Shown: positions 1 to 6,857 of the stretch, in pieces
Layout of the letters: the number at the start of each line of letters is the position of its first letter
Position numbering within the stretch: the first letter of the stretch is position 1
NCBI GenBank assembly: GCA_039029935.1
Contig: JBCCFC010000006.1
Span: 1-32,116, forward strand
Reading direction: 5' to 3'
DNA: 32,116 bases
Source: G039029935 sp039029935
GTDB taxonomy: Bacteria > Chloroflexota > Anaerolineae > Caldilineales > Caldilineaceae
The notes under the pieces: model-generated
The model's input: only the letters and a program-made list of their open reading frames with translations
Told to the model about the DNA's origin: nothing
Databases searched by the model: none
Position numbers and translations under genes: made by a program

Positions 1-45
1 GAATAGGGTGAATAGGGTGAATAGGGTGAATAGGGTGAATATGGT
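1..45. repeat. 9-bp tandem repeat, five units
   Basis: Five head-to-tail copies of GAATAGGGT, the last one changed to GAATATGGT. The array is cut by the left edge of the window, so its full length is unknown. No open frame of note crosses it. It looks like a simple-sequence minisatellite and no function is apparent. Confidence 0.85.
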
Positions 46-65
46 GTACGATAGCAATGTATGAT

Positions 66-245
66 TCATAGTGCTACCAACAACGCTATGCATACATTGA
101 TGCTGTTCATATTCAAACTCCCTATTTCATAGATCACCTTTCTTGATACCTTGAATGCCTTCGATAACCATGTAATTAACCCATGTGGTCTATTTTCTCT
201 TGAGATTCGCACCACTAATCCTAGAAATTTTGATATGTCAGAACA
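66..245 (-). pseudogene. possible HTH-containing transposase remnant
   Basis: On the minus strand, an open stretch of about 58 residues ending at position 66 contains a segment ending SKAFKVSRKVIYEIG. This resembles the recognition part of a helix-turn-helix in transposases and related DNA-binding proteins (GVSRxTIY type). It has no convincing start codon or ribosome binding site, and the homology-like part is short. The upstream extension of the same frame is antisense to the small gene at 335 and looks non-coding. I read it as a decayed fragment of a mobile-element gene. The assignment rests on motif resemblance only. Confidence 0.25.
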
Positions 246-334
246 GGCAAAGGTATAGTAAAATGAAGCATCGTAAGAAATAGAGGCTGGATATACTCTC
301 ATATCGGCAAGATATGTATAGATGAGGAGGCGAG

Positions 335-463
335 ATGGTACTAACAGAGGCGTTAAACGCTGCACAATTTGTGGTGGATGGCAAAGGTAAGCGCACAGGT
401 GTGTTGCTGGGTATTCGTGAATGGGAATGGTTGATAAATTGGATTGAATATCGTATAGGATAA
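335..463 (+). CDS. tiny antitoxin-like protein (42 aa)
   Basis: A 42-codon gene starting at ATG 335, with a strong AGGAGG Shine-Dalgarno at 325-330. The pattern QFVVDGKGKRTGVLLGIREW followed by a Trp/Glu-rich helix matches short antitoxin-like proteins of the Phd/YefM kind, which share a 'VVDxxGxxxAVLLxIxEWExLLxWLE' layout. In those families the protein binds its own promoter and a toxin. No toxin gene follows: the stop at 461-463 is 3 bp before the start of the phosphotransferase gene, with which it is probably co-transcribed. It may therefore be an orphan antitoxin or a small regulator. The coding call is supported by the RBS and the clean spacing; the function is inferred. Confidence 0.6.
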   Translation: MVLTEALNAAQFVVDGKGKRTGVLLGIREWEWLINWIEYRIG

Positions 464-466
464 GGT

Positions 467-1339
467 ATGACCACACAAACACAACAATACCAAGCGGCCA
501 TCACCGAAAATTTCCCTGACTTAACCATCAACACCTGCGAACCCTTCTATGAGGGCTGGGCTAATCGCACGGTTCTAGTCAATCAGTCAACGGTCTTTCG
601 CTTCCCCAAGCACGAGACAGCGGCTCAAGAATTGATGGATGAGATGCGCTTGCTGCCCGAACTTGCACCGCCAGTTCCGTTGCCCATCCCAGAGTACATC
701 TATCAAGGGCAACCAACAGCACATTTCTCACTGCCCTTTGGCGGGTATCCATTACTCCGAGGGACGCTGCTCAGTCAATGTTCAGATGAGGTCAAATCGG
801 CCACATGGTGGAAAGCGCAGTTGGGGGCATTTCTCACAGCACTCCATACCTTTCCGATCACACGCATCCCGCAGTTGCTTGACCGTGATGTACCTCTCAC
901 AACTGGCTCATGGATCACAGCCATACATGGCCTCTGCGAGCGTATCAAGACGCAGGTGTTGCCCTTGCTCACAACACACCAGCAGAGAAAAATTGGTGTC
1001 TATTTAGATGAAGTGATGGCCGATGAGTCCATCTTTTCCTTCACACCCGTCCTCATTCACCAAGATTTCTACGAGCATAATATATTGGTCGATGTTGAAA
1101 CCGAAACCGTCACGGGCATTTTGGATTGGGGTAGTTGCAGTGTCGGCGACCCAGCCGAGGATGTTGGTGACCTGTTGCCCTATTATGAAGGCGTTGTTGA
1201 TGCTGGCTGGGCCGCTCGTTGCGCATTCTATGCGAAAACCGCACCCTTCCCTGATCTGCTTTATGTGCTTGAGCATGATCAACGAGATAGAATTCCCCGC
1301 ATCATGGACTATATCAATCGGCTTTGGAAACCATCATAG
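467..1339 (+). CDS. APH-type aminoglycoside/choline-kinase-like phosphotransferase
   Basis: A 290-residue protein of the APH phosphotransferase family (protein-kinase-like fold), which transfers phosphate from a nucleotide to a small-molecule hydroxyl. The catalytic loop is visible as H198-Q-D200 with N205 (HQDFYEHNILVD), followed by the metal-binding D220 in ILDWG. The N-lobe has the FRFPKHE strand near 44-50 and the FGGYPLLRGT segment near 91-100 that is typical of APH(2'')/macrolide-kinase-like members. Length matches the family. The start at 467 lies 3 bp after the small antitoxin-like gene, so the two are likely one transcript. The substrate cannot be told from sequence. Most chromosomal members of this kind are not proven resistance genes, so antibiotic resistance should not be assumed. 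Confidence 0.85.
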   Translation: MTTQTQQYQAAITENFPDLTINTCEPFYEGWANRTVLVNQSTVFRFPKHETAAQELMDEMRLLPELAPPVPLPIPEYIYQGQPTAHFSLPFGGYPLLRGTLLSQCSDEVKSATWWKAQLGAFLTALHTFPITRIPQLLDRDVPLTTGSWITAIHGLCERIKTQVLPLLTTHQQRKIGVYLDEVMADESIFSFTPVLIHQDFYEHNILVDVETETVTGILDWGSCSVGDPAEDVGDLLPYYEGVVDAGWAARCAFYAKTAPFPDLLYVLEHDQRDRIPRIMDYINRLWKPS

Positions 1340-1346
1340 AGGAACA

Positions 1347-1375
1347 ACCGCAGAGAGCGCGGAGATTTTGGAGAG
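1347..1375. repeat. dispersed ACCGCAGAG-type repeat fragment
   Basis: The gap between the phosphotransferase and hydrolase genes contains ACCGCAGAGAGCGCGGAG. The same motif, ACCGCAGAGAACGCAGAG, recurs at 7686-7717, and a looser relative (GAGCGCAGATGAACGCGGAT) lies near 17198-17224. All three are intergenic. These appear to be fragments of a dispersed intergenic repeat. Confidence 0.5.
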
Positions 1376-1415
1376 GAGATTATGTTCTCAGCAGAGTCAG
1401 ACAAGGATAATCATT

Positions 1416-2300
1416 ATGCCAATTGCGGATACTTTTACCGCACCGGATGGTCAATCCATTCATCTATGGCGTTGGCCTGCCAAACCGGGACGCGCAACGC
1501 TGCATTGGGCACATGCCACTGGTTTTCATGGCCGCATGTACGCCCCTTTGCTCGATTTATTGGCCGCACATCTCAATGTGGTGGCATGGGATATGCGTGG
1601 GCATGGAGCCAGCCGTAGCGCGGGCAACCCACAGATGTTTCGGGGATGGAAAACCTATTATGATGATTTGGCGACCTTCTTGAAGACACACGATGAACCG
1701 ATTTGGATGGCAGGGCATTCTGTTGGTGGCATGACGACGTTGGGTGCAGCAGCGCAGATGCCGGAGAAAGTGGCCGGCATTTTCCTCATTGAGCCTGTGC
1801 TGATGGACTATTTCAGAGGGTTCCCTTTTGGCATTGCCAAACTATTTGGCCGGACAAAACGGATCAAGATTGTGGCGGGTGCGGCGCGACGGCAACCTCA
1901 CTTCCCATCTCGGCAGGATGCCTATGATAACTATCGGACCAAGCGCGCTTTCTACACGTGGTCAGATGAATGGTTACAGGGCTATGTGGAGCATGGGTTT
2001 GTGGATGATGTGAGCGAAGAGGGTACACCCCGTGTCAGTTTATCCTGCCAGCCCGCATGGGAATCGCTCACCTTTAGCCATGCTGAACACCAGCCTTGGC
2101 GGTATTTAGCCCGACTTCAGGGTGTATCATCGATCCATGCCCTCGGTGGCGAGCATAGATCGACCTTTCCACCATCCGCGCGTCAAATGATGAAACGTTA
2201 CTTGCCACAAGCGGAGATTGAAGAGGTTGCGGACAGTTCGCACTTTTTGCCAATGGAGTTTACACAGCAGGTGGCTGAGTGGATATTAGAGCGGGTGTAG
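1416..2300 (+). CDS. alpha/beta hydrolase
   Basis: A 294-residue alpha/beta-hydrolase-fold protein. The nucleophile elbow is GHSVGG with Ser102. A preceding strand carries WDMRGHGAS (about 58-66), the oxyanion region is WAHATGFHG (31-39), and the catalytic His is in DSSHFLPME near the C-terminus. The frame is open from further upstream (1023), but that part overlaps the phosphotransferase gene out of frame. ATG 1416 has AAGGAT at 1403-1408 and gives a start flush with the domain, so I chose it. The substrate is unknown: carboxylesters, haloalkanes or acyl compounds are all possible for this fold. It lies 77 bp after the phosphotransferase gene and ends in a long inverted repeat. Confidence 0.87.
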   Translation: MPIADTFTAPDGQSIHLWRWPAKPGRATLHWAHATGFHGRMYAPLLDLLAAHLNVVAWDMRGHGASRSAGNPQMFRGWKTYYDDLATFLKTHDEPIWMAGHSVGGMTTLGAAAQMPEKVAGIFLIEPVLMDYFRGFPFGIAKLFGRTKRIKIVAGAARRQPHFPSRQDAYDNYRTKRAFYTWSDEWLQGYVEHGFVDDVSEEGTPRVSLSCQPAWESLTFSHAEHQPWRYLARLQGVSSIHALGGEHRSTFPPSARQMMKRYLPQAEIEEVADSSHFLPMEFTQQVAEWILERV

Positions 2301-2378
2301 TGAGTGGATGAGACCTCCGGAAGGTGTTCAGTTTTCGCACAAATTGAACACCTTCCGGAGGTCCCACCCACTCACTAC
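2297..2378. terminator. 34-bp inverted repeat between convergent genes
   Basis: Arms 2297-2330 and 2345-2378 pair over 34 bp with two mismatches around a 14-nt loop. The core is GACCTCCGGAAGGTGTTCA. The left arm includes the stop codon of the hydrolase gene, and the right arm ends 4 bp before the stop of the convergent dioxygenase gene. A bidirectional terminator role fits the position, but the arms lack a clear U-tract. The length and near-perfect pairing also fit an inserted palindromic repeat. Confidence 0.7.
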
Positions 2379-2382
2379 ATAA

Positions 2383-3189
2383 CTAGTTCTGCCAAATCAT
2401 AGGAAACGTCTCACATTCCATCGCATCACCCTGCGTCAACCCACCTGTAATCGGCGGCGAAATATCCCACCGCCGCTCGGCAAAGCGCGCATCATCACCT
2501 AGCCAGCGGAAAGCGATGGCACGGCGGGAAGTTGTCAACGAGGCATTACCAGCAGCCCCATGCAGTGTGCGCATGTTGAAGGCCAAACAATCACCAAGTT
2601 TTAGCGGCCATGTGAGAACGTCGTACTCGTCCGGTCGCTCGTCAATGTCCTGTGGCACGGTCTCATAATGATTGCGGTCCACGACATGGGCGCGGCCGGG
2701 CGATGGCTGGTAGTTGCCCTCCGAGGCGAACTTGCGTGGCATAAACCACTTGTCCCATGCATGGGACCCACGTACAAAGCGCAGGCTCGTTTCCACTGGC
2801 ACAGGGTCGAGCGGAATCCACAGCGAAATTACCTGATTGCCGTTGATGGGATAGTAGGGCTGGTCATGATGCCAAGGGGTGCGCTTGACCGAGCCAGGTG
2901 CTTTGACCAACACATGCTCATGATACATGATGGCTTTGCTCGATTGCATGAGTTGTCCGGCAATCTCTGCTGCGGGCGATTCTTCCACAAATGCCTTAAA
3001 TGCAGGAATGCTACGCCAGTGACAGTAGTCGTTGAAAAAACCCTCTAACATCTCACCATATTGACTGGGGTTTGCCATGTTCTGCTCAATGCCTTCTGCC
3101 AGCTTCTTCAGCCACGCTGGTTCAAAAACAGATTCGAGTCGGATTGCGCCGTCACGTTGAAATTGGTCAATTTGGTCTTGTGGTATCAT
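2383..3189 (-). CDS. phytanoyl-CoA dioxygenase (PhyH) family protein
   Basis: A 268-residue protein of the PhyH family, non-heme Fe(II)/2-oxoglutarate-dependent oxygenases that hydroxylate small molecules. The iron triad is visible as H107-x-D109 (TPWHHDQPYYP) and H210 (LHGAAGNAS), with a 2-oxoglutarate-binding Arg in the SRRAIAFRW strand (R222 or R228). The frame opens at 3255, but AGAAGG at 3195-3200 sits just before tandem ATGs at 3192 and 3189. I use 3189 (MIPQDQIDQF); 3192 is equally possible. It is a single-gene unit, convergent with the hydrolase and divergent from the M20 peptidase. The substrate is unknown. The neighbouring amidohydrolase, methyltransferase and hydratase suggest catabolism of an organic nitrogen compound, which is only an inference. 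Confidence 0.88.
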   Translation of the reverse strand: MIPQDQIDQFQRDGAIRLESVFEPAWLKKLAEGIEQNMANPSQYGEMLEGFFNDYCHWRSIPAFKAFVEESPAAEIAGQLMQSSKAIMYHEHVLVKAPGSVKRTPWHHDQPYYPINGNQVISLWIPLDPVPVETSLRFVRGSHAWDKWFMPRKFASEGNYQPSPGRAHVVDRNHYETVPQDIDERPDEYDVLTWPLKLGDCLAFNMRTLHGAAGNASLTTSRRAIAFRWLGDDARFAERRWDISPPITGGLTQGDAMECETFPMIWQN

Positions 3190-3356
3190 CATTGCCTTCT
3201 TTTCTTTGTTGAATGTTGATTCGCCTGATTGGTTTTGATGTTTGCAGTATAACATACGCTCCTAAAAATTCATGGATCAAATGTGATCAATGTCTGCTTG
3301 TGTGCCTATGGATGTCAGGGTAGGTGTGGCATAATACGATGATATCTTTATCAAGT

Positions 3357-3556
3357 GCAGATAGTCAATCTGCAATACTGAGTCAGCACAACAGGTTGAT
3401 TATCTGTTGACACCCGCAGATAGTCAATCTGCGATACGGGGGACAGTACAACAGATTGATTATCTGTTGCCACCTCGCAGATAGTCAATCTGCGATACTG
3501 AGTCAGTACAGCAGATTGATTAGCTGTTGCCACCCGCAGATAGTCAATCTTCGATA
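3357..3556. repeat. twin-hairpin repeat array, about 3.5 units of 59-61 bp
   Basis: Units begin at 3357, 3416, 3477 and 3536, the last being partial. Each full unit holds two hairpins: GCAGAT-AGTCA-ATCTGC, then AACAGAT-TGATT-ATCTGTT, separated by a GATACTGAGTCAGTAC-like stretch. The second hairpin is nearly the reverse complement of the first. The array fills most of the 3256-3594 gap between the divergent dioxygenase and M20 genes. A single related copy lies at 17868-17918. No spacer diversity is present, so it is not CRISPR. Confidence 0.9.
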
Positions 3557-3594
3557 CAAGTTTTTTTACACACAAATAGACAGGGAGAACATTC

Positions 3595-5034
3595 ATGTCA
3601 ACAACACAGTTCATACTGGATTATCTAAACGACCAAGACGAAAAACTAACATATATTGCCAAGGAAATCTGGGATCACCCAGAAATTGCGCTCACAGAAA
3701 CCTTTGCTAGCAAGCTACTATCCGATGAGCTAGAAGAAGCCGGATTTACCGTCACGCACAATGTCGGGCAGATGGAGACAGCGTTTGTTGCCAGTTGGAG
3801 CAATGGCGGCACAGGGGATGAAGAGGTGCGGCCCATTATTGGGTTATTGGGCGAATATGACGCGCTTCCTGGGCTATCACAGGACCTGTCCGCAGATCGT
3901 AGCCCGCTGGTCGATGGTGGTCCGGGGCATGGATGTGGTCACAATCTCTTTGGTACGGCCTGTCTGGGTGCGGTGTTGTCACTTCAACAGACCATGAAAG
4001 CTGAAAACATCACAGGGACAATCCGCTATTATGGTTGCCCTGCCGAGGAAACATTGGTCGGCAAGACCTTTATGGCACGAGCAGGGTTGTTTGACGATCT
4101 TGATGCTGCGCTGAGTTGGCACCCCGGCCATGCGAACAGTATTTGGGCAGGATCGTCCTTGGCAATGAACTCGTTCAAGGTCAACTTTCATGGTGTGACC
4201 TCCCATGCAGGTGTTGCCCCCCATTTGGGGCGAAGTGCGCTGGATGGTGTTATGTTGATGGACGTGGGTGTGAACTATCTACGCGAGCATATCATCCCCG
4301 AAGCACGCATCCACTGTGTTGTCACCAGCGGTGGACAGGCCCCCAATGTTGTGCCAGCCTATGCGCAAGTCTGGTATTTTGTCCGTGCTCCTTATCGCGA
4401 TCAGGTCGAGGAAATTTACGAACGGGTTCTTGACATTGCCAAGGGGGCAGCCCTGATGAGTGGCACCACGCATGACATCGAGTTTGTCACAGGCTGTTAT
4501 GAGTTGTTGTCAAATCGTGTGATTTCCAATGTATTGCTAGAGAGTATGCAGAAGGTAGAACCACAAGGATTCACAGAGCAGGAACGTGCCTTTGCCAAAC
4601 AGCTACAGAGTACCTTCCCCAGCGGCTCCATCAAAAACATGTTTGACTGGACCCAAGCGTCTACCACAACGAACCTCAGCCCTGCGGAGATGGACAATCC
4701 GCTTTGGGAGGATGTTCTGCCACACTCGTATGAACGCGAAAGAGGCTCTGGCTCCACCGAGGTTGGTGATGTCAGCCAGATCACGCCCACAAGCCAAATT
4801 TGGACAACATGCTGGCCGCTGGGAACCCCCCCACATAGCTGGCAGACGGTAGCCTCATCGGGCTCAAGCATCGGCTTCAAAGGCATGATGTGCGCATCAA
4901 AAACATTGGCCTTGGGTGCGTTGGAACTGTTGACCAAGCCAGATGTGTTGGCGGCAGCGCGGGCCGAGTTTGAGCAGGACACAGCGGGGCGGCCGTATGT
5001 GTCGCCGTTGCCAGAGGGGACTGTGCCGAGCTAG
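3595..5034 (+). CDS. M20 family metallo-amidohydrolase, AbgB-like
   Basis: A 479-residue M20 metallopeptidase/amidohydrolase, close in length to AbgB, the p-aminobenzoyl-glutamate hydrolase B subunit (about 480 residues). Features are GEYDALPGL (86-94), the metal/Cys motif GHGCGHN (111-117), PAEET with catalytic Glu pair E151/E152, SWHP with H176, the lid-domain motif HGVTSHAG, and the late GSTEVGDVS and PPHSWQ motifs typical of the AbgB subgroup. ATG 3595 is preceded by AGGGAG at good spacing. The reaction is predicted to be hydrolysis of an amide such as an N-acyl or aminobenzoyl amino acid in the cytoplasm; no signal peptide is seen. AbgA, the usual partner of AbgB, is not next to it. It is a single-gene unit ending in repeats and a hairpin. 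Confidence 0.9.
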   Translation: MSTTQFILDYLNDQDEKLTYIAKEIWDHPEIALTETFASKLLSDELEEAGFTVTHNVGQMETAFVASWSNGGTGDEEVRPIIGLLGEYDALPGLSQDLSADRSPLVDGGPGHGCGHNLFGTACLGAVLSLQQTMKAENITGTIRYYGCPAEETLVGKTFMARAGLFDDLDAALSWHPGHANSIWAGSSLAMNSFKVNFHGVTSHAGVAPHLGRSALDGVMLMDVGVNYLREHIIPEARIHCVVTSGGQAPNVVPAYAQVWYFVRAPYRDQVEEIYERVLDIAKGAALMSGTTHDIEFVTGCYELLSNRVISNVLLESMQKVEPQGFTEQERAFAKQLQSTFPSGSIKNMFDWTQASTTTNLSPAEMDNPLWEDVLPHSYERERGSGSTEVGDVSQITPTSQIWTTCWPLGTPPHSWQTVASSGSSIGFKGMMCASKTLALGALELLTKPDVLAAARAEFEQDTAGRPYVSPLPEGTVPS

Positions 5035-5040
5035 GGATAA

Positions 5041-5096
5041 GTGGAAAGTTGACAGTGGAAAGTTGACAGTGGAAAGTTGATAGTGGAAAGTTGAGA
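5041..5096. repeat. 14-bp tandem repeat, four units
   Basis: Four consecutive copies of GTGGAAAGTTGACA with changes at the last two or three bases (ACA, ACA, ATA, AGA). The array lies 6 bp after the M20 stop codon. The unit resembles the GTTGATAGTGGACAGTTGATAG elements of the long palindrome at 23388-23459, so the two belong to one dispersed family. Translated frames through it are not genes. Confidence 0.85.
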
Positions 5097-5119
5097 ACAG
5101 GCAAGTTCTGTTTAGAGGC

Positions 5120-5159
5120 ATACAAAACAAGCTAGTCATTTGACCAGCTTGTTTTGTAT
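5120..5159. terminator. bidirectional hairpin terminator
   Basis: Arms 5120-5138 and 5141-5159 (ATACAAAACAAGCTAGTCA and its complement) pair over 19 bp with a single mismatch and a minimal loop. The arms give T-rich 3' ends in both directions. It lies between the convergent M20 and methyltransferase genes, where a shared terminator is expected. Confidence 0.75.
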
Positions 5160-5165
5160 TATCGT

Positions 5166-6725
5166 TTATACATCAAATCCTAACTCTCGTTTACGGTCTT
5201 TCATAAACGTCTGCAACTCCGCATCAATCGCCGCATCCAACGGTGGAGCCTCATACTCAGCCAACATCTGCTTCCACTTCTTATTGGCACGCACAATCGC
5301 ATCCTCAGAGCCGTCAATTTCCCACTGCTCAAAGGCTTTGTAGTCCATCACATCCGTGTCAGGGCGATGGAAGGCATCGCGGAAATGGCGCATGGTATGT
5401 TGTGTACCCAGGAAGTGACCACCCGCTTCGACCTCCAGAAAGGCGTCATAGGCAAAGGCTTCGTCGCTGTAGTCGATGCCGTTGGCCCAGTAGTGGTACA
5501 TACCCAGCAGTTCCGCATCCATCACAAACTTCTCATAACCCGATGCCAGCCCGCTTTCCAGCCACCCTGCGGAATGGAGGATAAAGTTGGTCTGTCCCTG
5601 CACCGCTGGTAGCATCGTCTGGGTGGACTCGTAGCCCGCCTGTGCATCGGGTAATTTGGAACTGGAGAATGTGCCGCCTGTGCGGAAGGGTAAGTTGTAG
5701 CGATGCGCCAACTGCGAGACGGTAAGCATGGTCAACTGGCTGGATGGCGAGCCAAAGACAGTTGCGCCGCTCTGCAAGTCGAGATTGGTCATAAACGAGC
5801 CATAAACGATGGGACAACCGGGTTCGATCATCTGCGCAAGGGCAATGCCGGAAAGTGCCTCAGCGTTTTGCAGTGCCAATGTACCCGCAATGCTGGCGGG
5901 TGACATCGCCCCTGCCATGAGGAATGGCGTGATGATCATGGCTTGGCGCGCTTTGGCATAAACCTTGATACAGCCCAACATGCGGTCGTCGTGGCGGCGT
6001 GGGCTACTGATGTTGATCAGCGAAGTCATGGCCGGATTTTCACGGATGACCTCTTTGCCAAAGAGAATTTCACACATGGTTACGCTATCGGCTGCGTTCC
6101 AAGGTTCGGTGACAGATCCCATAAAAGGCTTGTCGCTGTACTTCATGTGGCTGTAGATCATGTCAAGATGGCGGGTGGCGACGGGCTCGTCGTTGGGTTC
6201 ACAGACTGTGCCGCCAGAGTGATGGAGATAGGGTGACATGTAGGCGAGCTTGACAAAGTTTTGGAAATCTTCCAATGTACCCTCACGTCGCCCTCGGTCC
6301 ATATCATAGACAAAGGGTGGGCCATAGACGGGCGCAAAGACCGAGCGGTTGCCACCGATGATGACGTTGTTGGCAGGGTTGCGCGCAAGCTGTGTGTATT
6401 GGCTGGGTGCTTTGGAAACATATTCCATGAGCAGGTCTTCGGTGAAATGGACAATGCTACCTTCTTCGACGCGCGCACCATGTGAGGCCAAAATTTCGCA
6501 GCATTCATCATCATAGAAGGCAATGCCCAATTCGGAGAGAATGCGCATCGACATGTCATGGATACGCTGGATATTCTCTGGGCTGCTCGGTTCAAAGCGT
6601 GGTAGATTGTAGGTAAGCTGTGGGACGCGGGTCGGCGCCGCCTGTGAACCTGCACCACCCGTTGCACTGCCTGCGCGGTTTCGACGAGCGCGGCGTTCTT
6701 CACGTGATTTTCTTTCTCTCGCCAT
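5166..6725 (-). CDS. MttB-family (trimethylamine methyltransferase-like) protein, non-pyrrolysine
   Basis: A 519-residue member of the MttB superfamily, which demethylates methylated amines or quaternary amines by passing the methyl group to a corrinoid protein. Family segments seen include SELGIAFYDDECCEIL near the N-terminus, PVYGPPFVYDMDRG, MSPASIAGTLALQNAEALSG, FGSPSSQ with LPFRTGGTFSSSKLPDAQAGYE, and a C-terminal HFLGTQHTMRHF segment. The first 35 residues are a basic, low-complexity tail. The frame has no in-frame amber codon, so this is a non-pyrrolysine homologue. Characterised ones such as MtgB act on glycine betaine and others on different quaternary amines. ATG 6725 has AGAGGAAG upstream. 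No corrinoid protein or corrinoid:folate methyltransferase gene is nearby. The GntR gene lies just upstream on the same strand and may control it. The exact substrate is unknown. Confidence 0.88.
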   Translation of the reverse strand: MARERKSREERRARRNRAGSATGGAGSQAAPTRVPQLTYNLPRFEPSSPENIQRIHDMSMRILSELGIAFYDDECCEILASHGARVEEGSIVHFTEDLLMEYVSKAPSQYTQLARNPANNVIIGGNRSVFAPVYGPPFVYDMDRGRREGTLEDFQNFVKLAYMSPYLHHSGGTVCEPNDEPVATRHLDMIYSHMKYSDKPFMGSVTEPWNAADSVTMCEILFGKEVIRENPAMTSLINISSPRRHDDRMLGCIKVYAKARQAMIITPFLMAGAMSPASIAGTLALQNAEALSGIALAQMIEPGCPIVYGSFMTNLDLQSGATVFGSPSSQLTMLTVSQLAHRYNLPFRTGGTFSSSKLPDAQAGYESTQTMLPAVQGQTNFILHSAGWLESGLASGYEKFVMDAELLGMYHYWANGIDYSDEAFAYDAFLEVEAGGHFLGTQHTMRHFRDAFHRPDTDVMDYKAFEQWEIDGSEDAIVRANKKWKQMLAEYEAPPLDAAIDAELQTFMKDRKRELGFDV

Positions 6726-6743
6726 TGAGCTTCCTCTTTTTCT

Positions 6744-6854
6744 AGTAATCAGTATTCGGTAGGTCGGTATTCAGTAATCAGTATTCGGTAGGTCAGTATT
6801 CGGTAATCAGTAACCGACCTACCGAATACTGATCTACCGAATACTAACCTACCT
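6744..6854. repeat. AGTATTCGGTAGGTC repeats forming a large hairpin
   Basis: The gap between the GntR and methyltransferase genes is filled by direct copies of CAGTATTCGGTAGGTC and then inverted copies (GACCTACCGAATACTG type). The whole can fold into a long stem. The same unit recurs at 11535-11724 and 22309-22347. Because it separates regulator and target on one strand, it could lower read-through, but that is inference. Confidence 0.85.
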
Positions 6855-6857
6855 TTA

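Noticed and set aside
1..45. Telomere-like or origin repeat
   Set aside because: Only five short units are visible at the edge of the window, with no DnaA-box cluster, dnaA/dnaN genes or end structure.
238..534. Minus-strand 98-residue ORF
   Set aside because: It is antisense to the small antitoxin-like gene and the start of the phosphotransferase gene, with no RBS and no recognisable motif.
467..1339. Calling the phosphotransferase an antibiotic resistance gene
   Set aside because: Only the general APH fold and catalytic motif are seen. The substrate cannot be inferred and there is no resistance context.
1023..1415. N-terminal extension of the alpha/beta hydrolase
   Set aside because: This part is out of frame with and overlaps the phosphotransferase gene. 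ATG 1416 has its own RBS and begins at the domain start.
3357..3556. CRISPR-like array
   Set aside because: Units are repeated over their whole 59-61 bp length with no unique spacers, no cas genes are near, and each unit is itself two hairpins.
4877..5139. Minus-strand ORFs over the 5041-5096 tandem repeat
   Set aside because: They are translations of the tandem repeat (LSTFHCQLSTVNFPL type) plus antisense of the M20 gene, with no RBS or domain.
5166..6725. Pyrrolysine-containing trimethylamine methyltransferase (MttB proper)
   Set aside because: The frame is open without any in-frame TAG codon and no pylTSBCD genes are visible, so it is a non-Pyl homologue.
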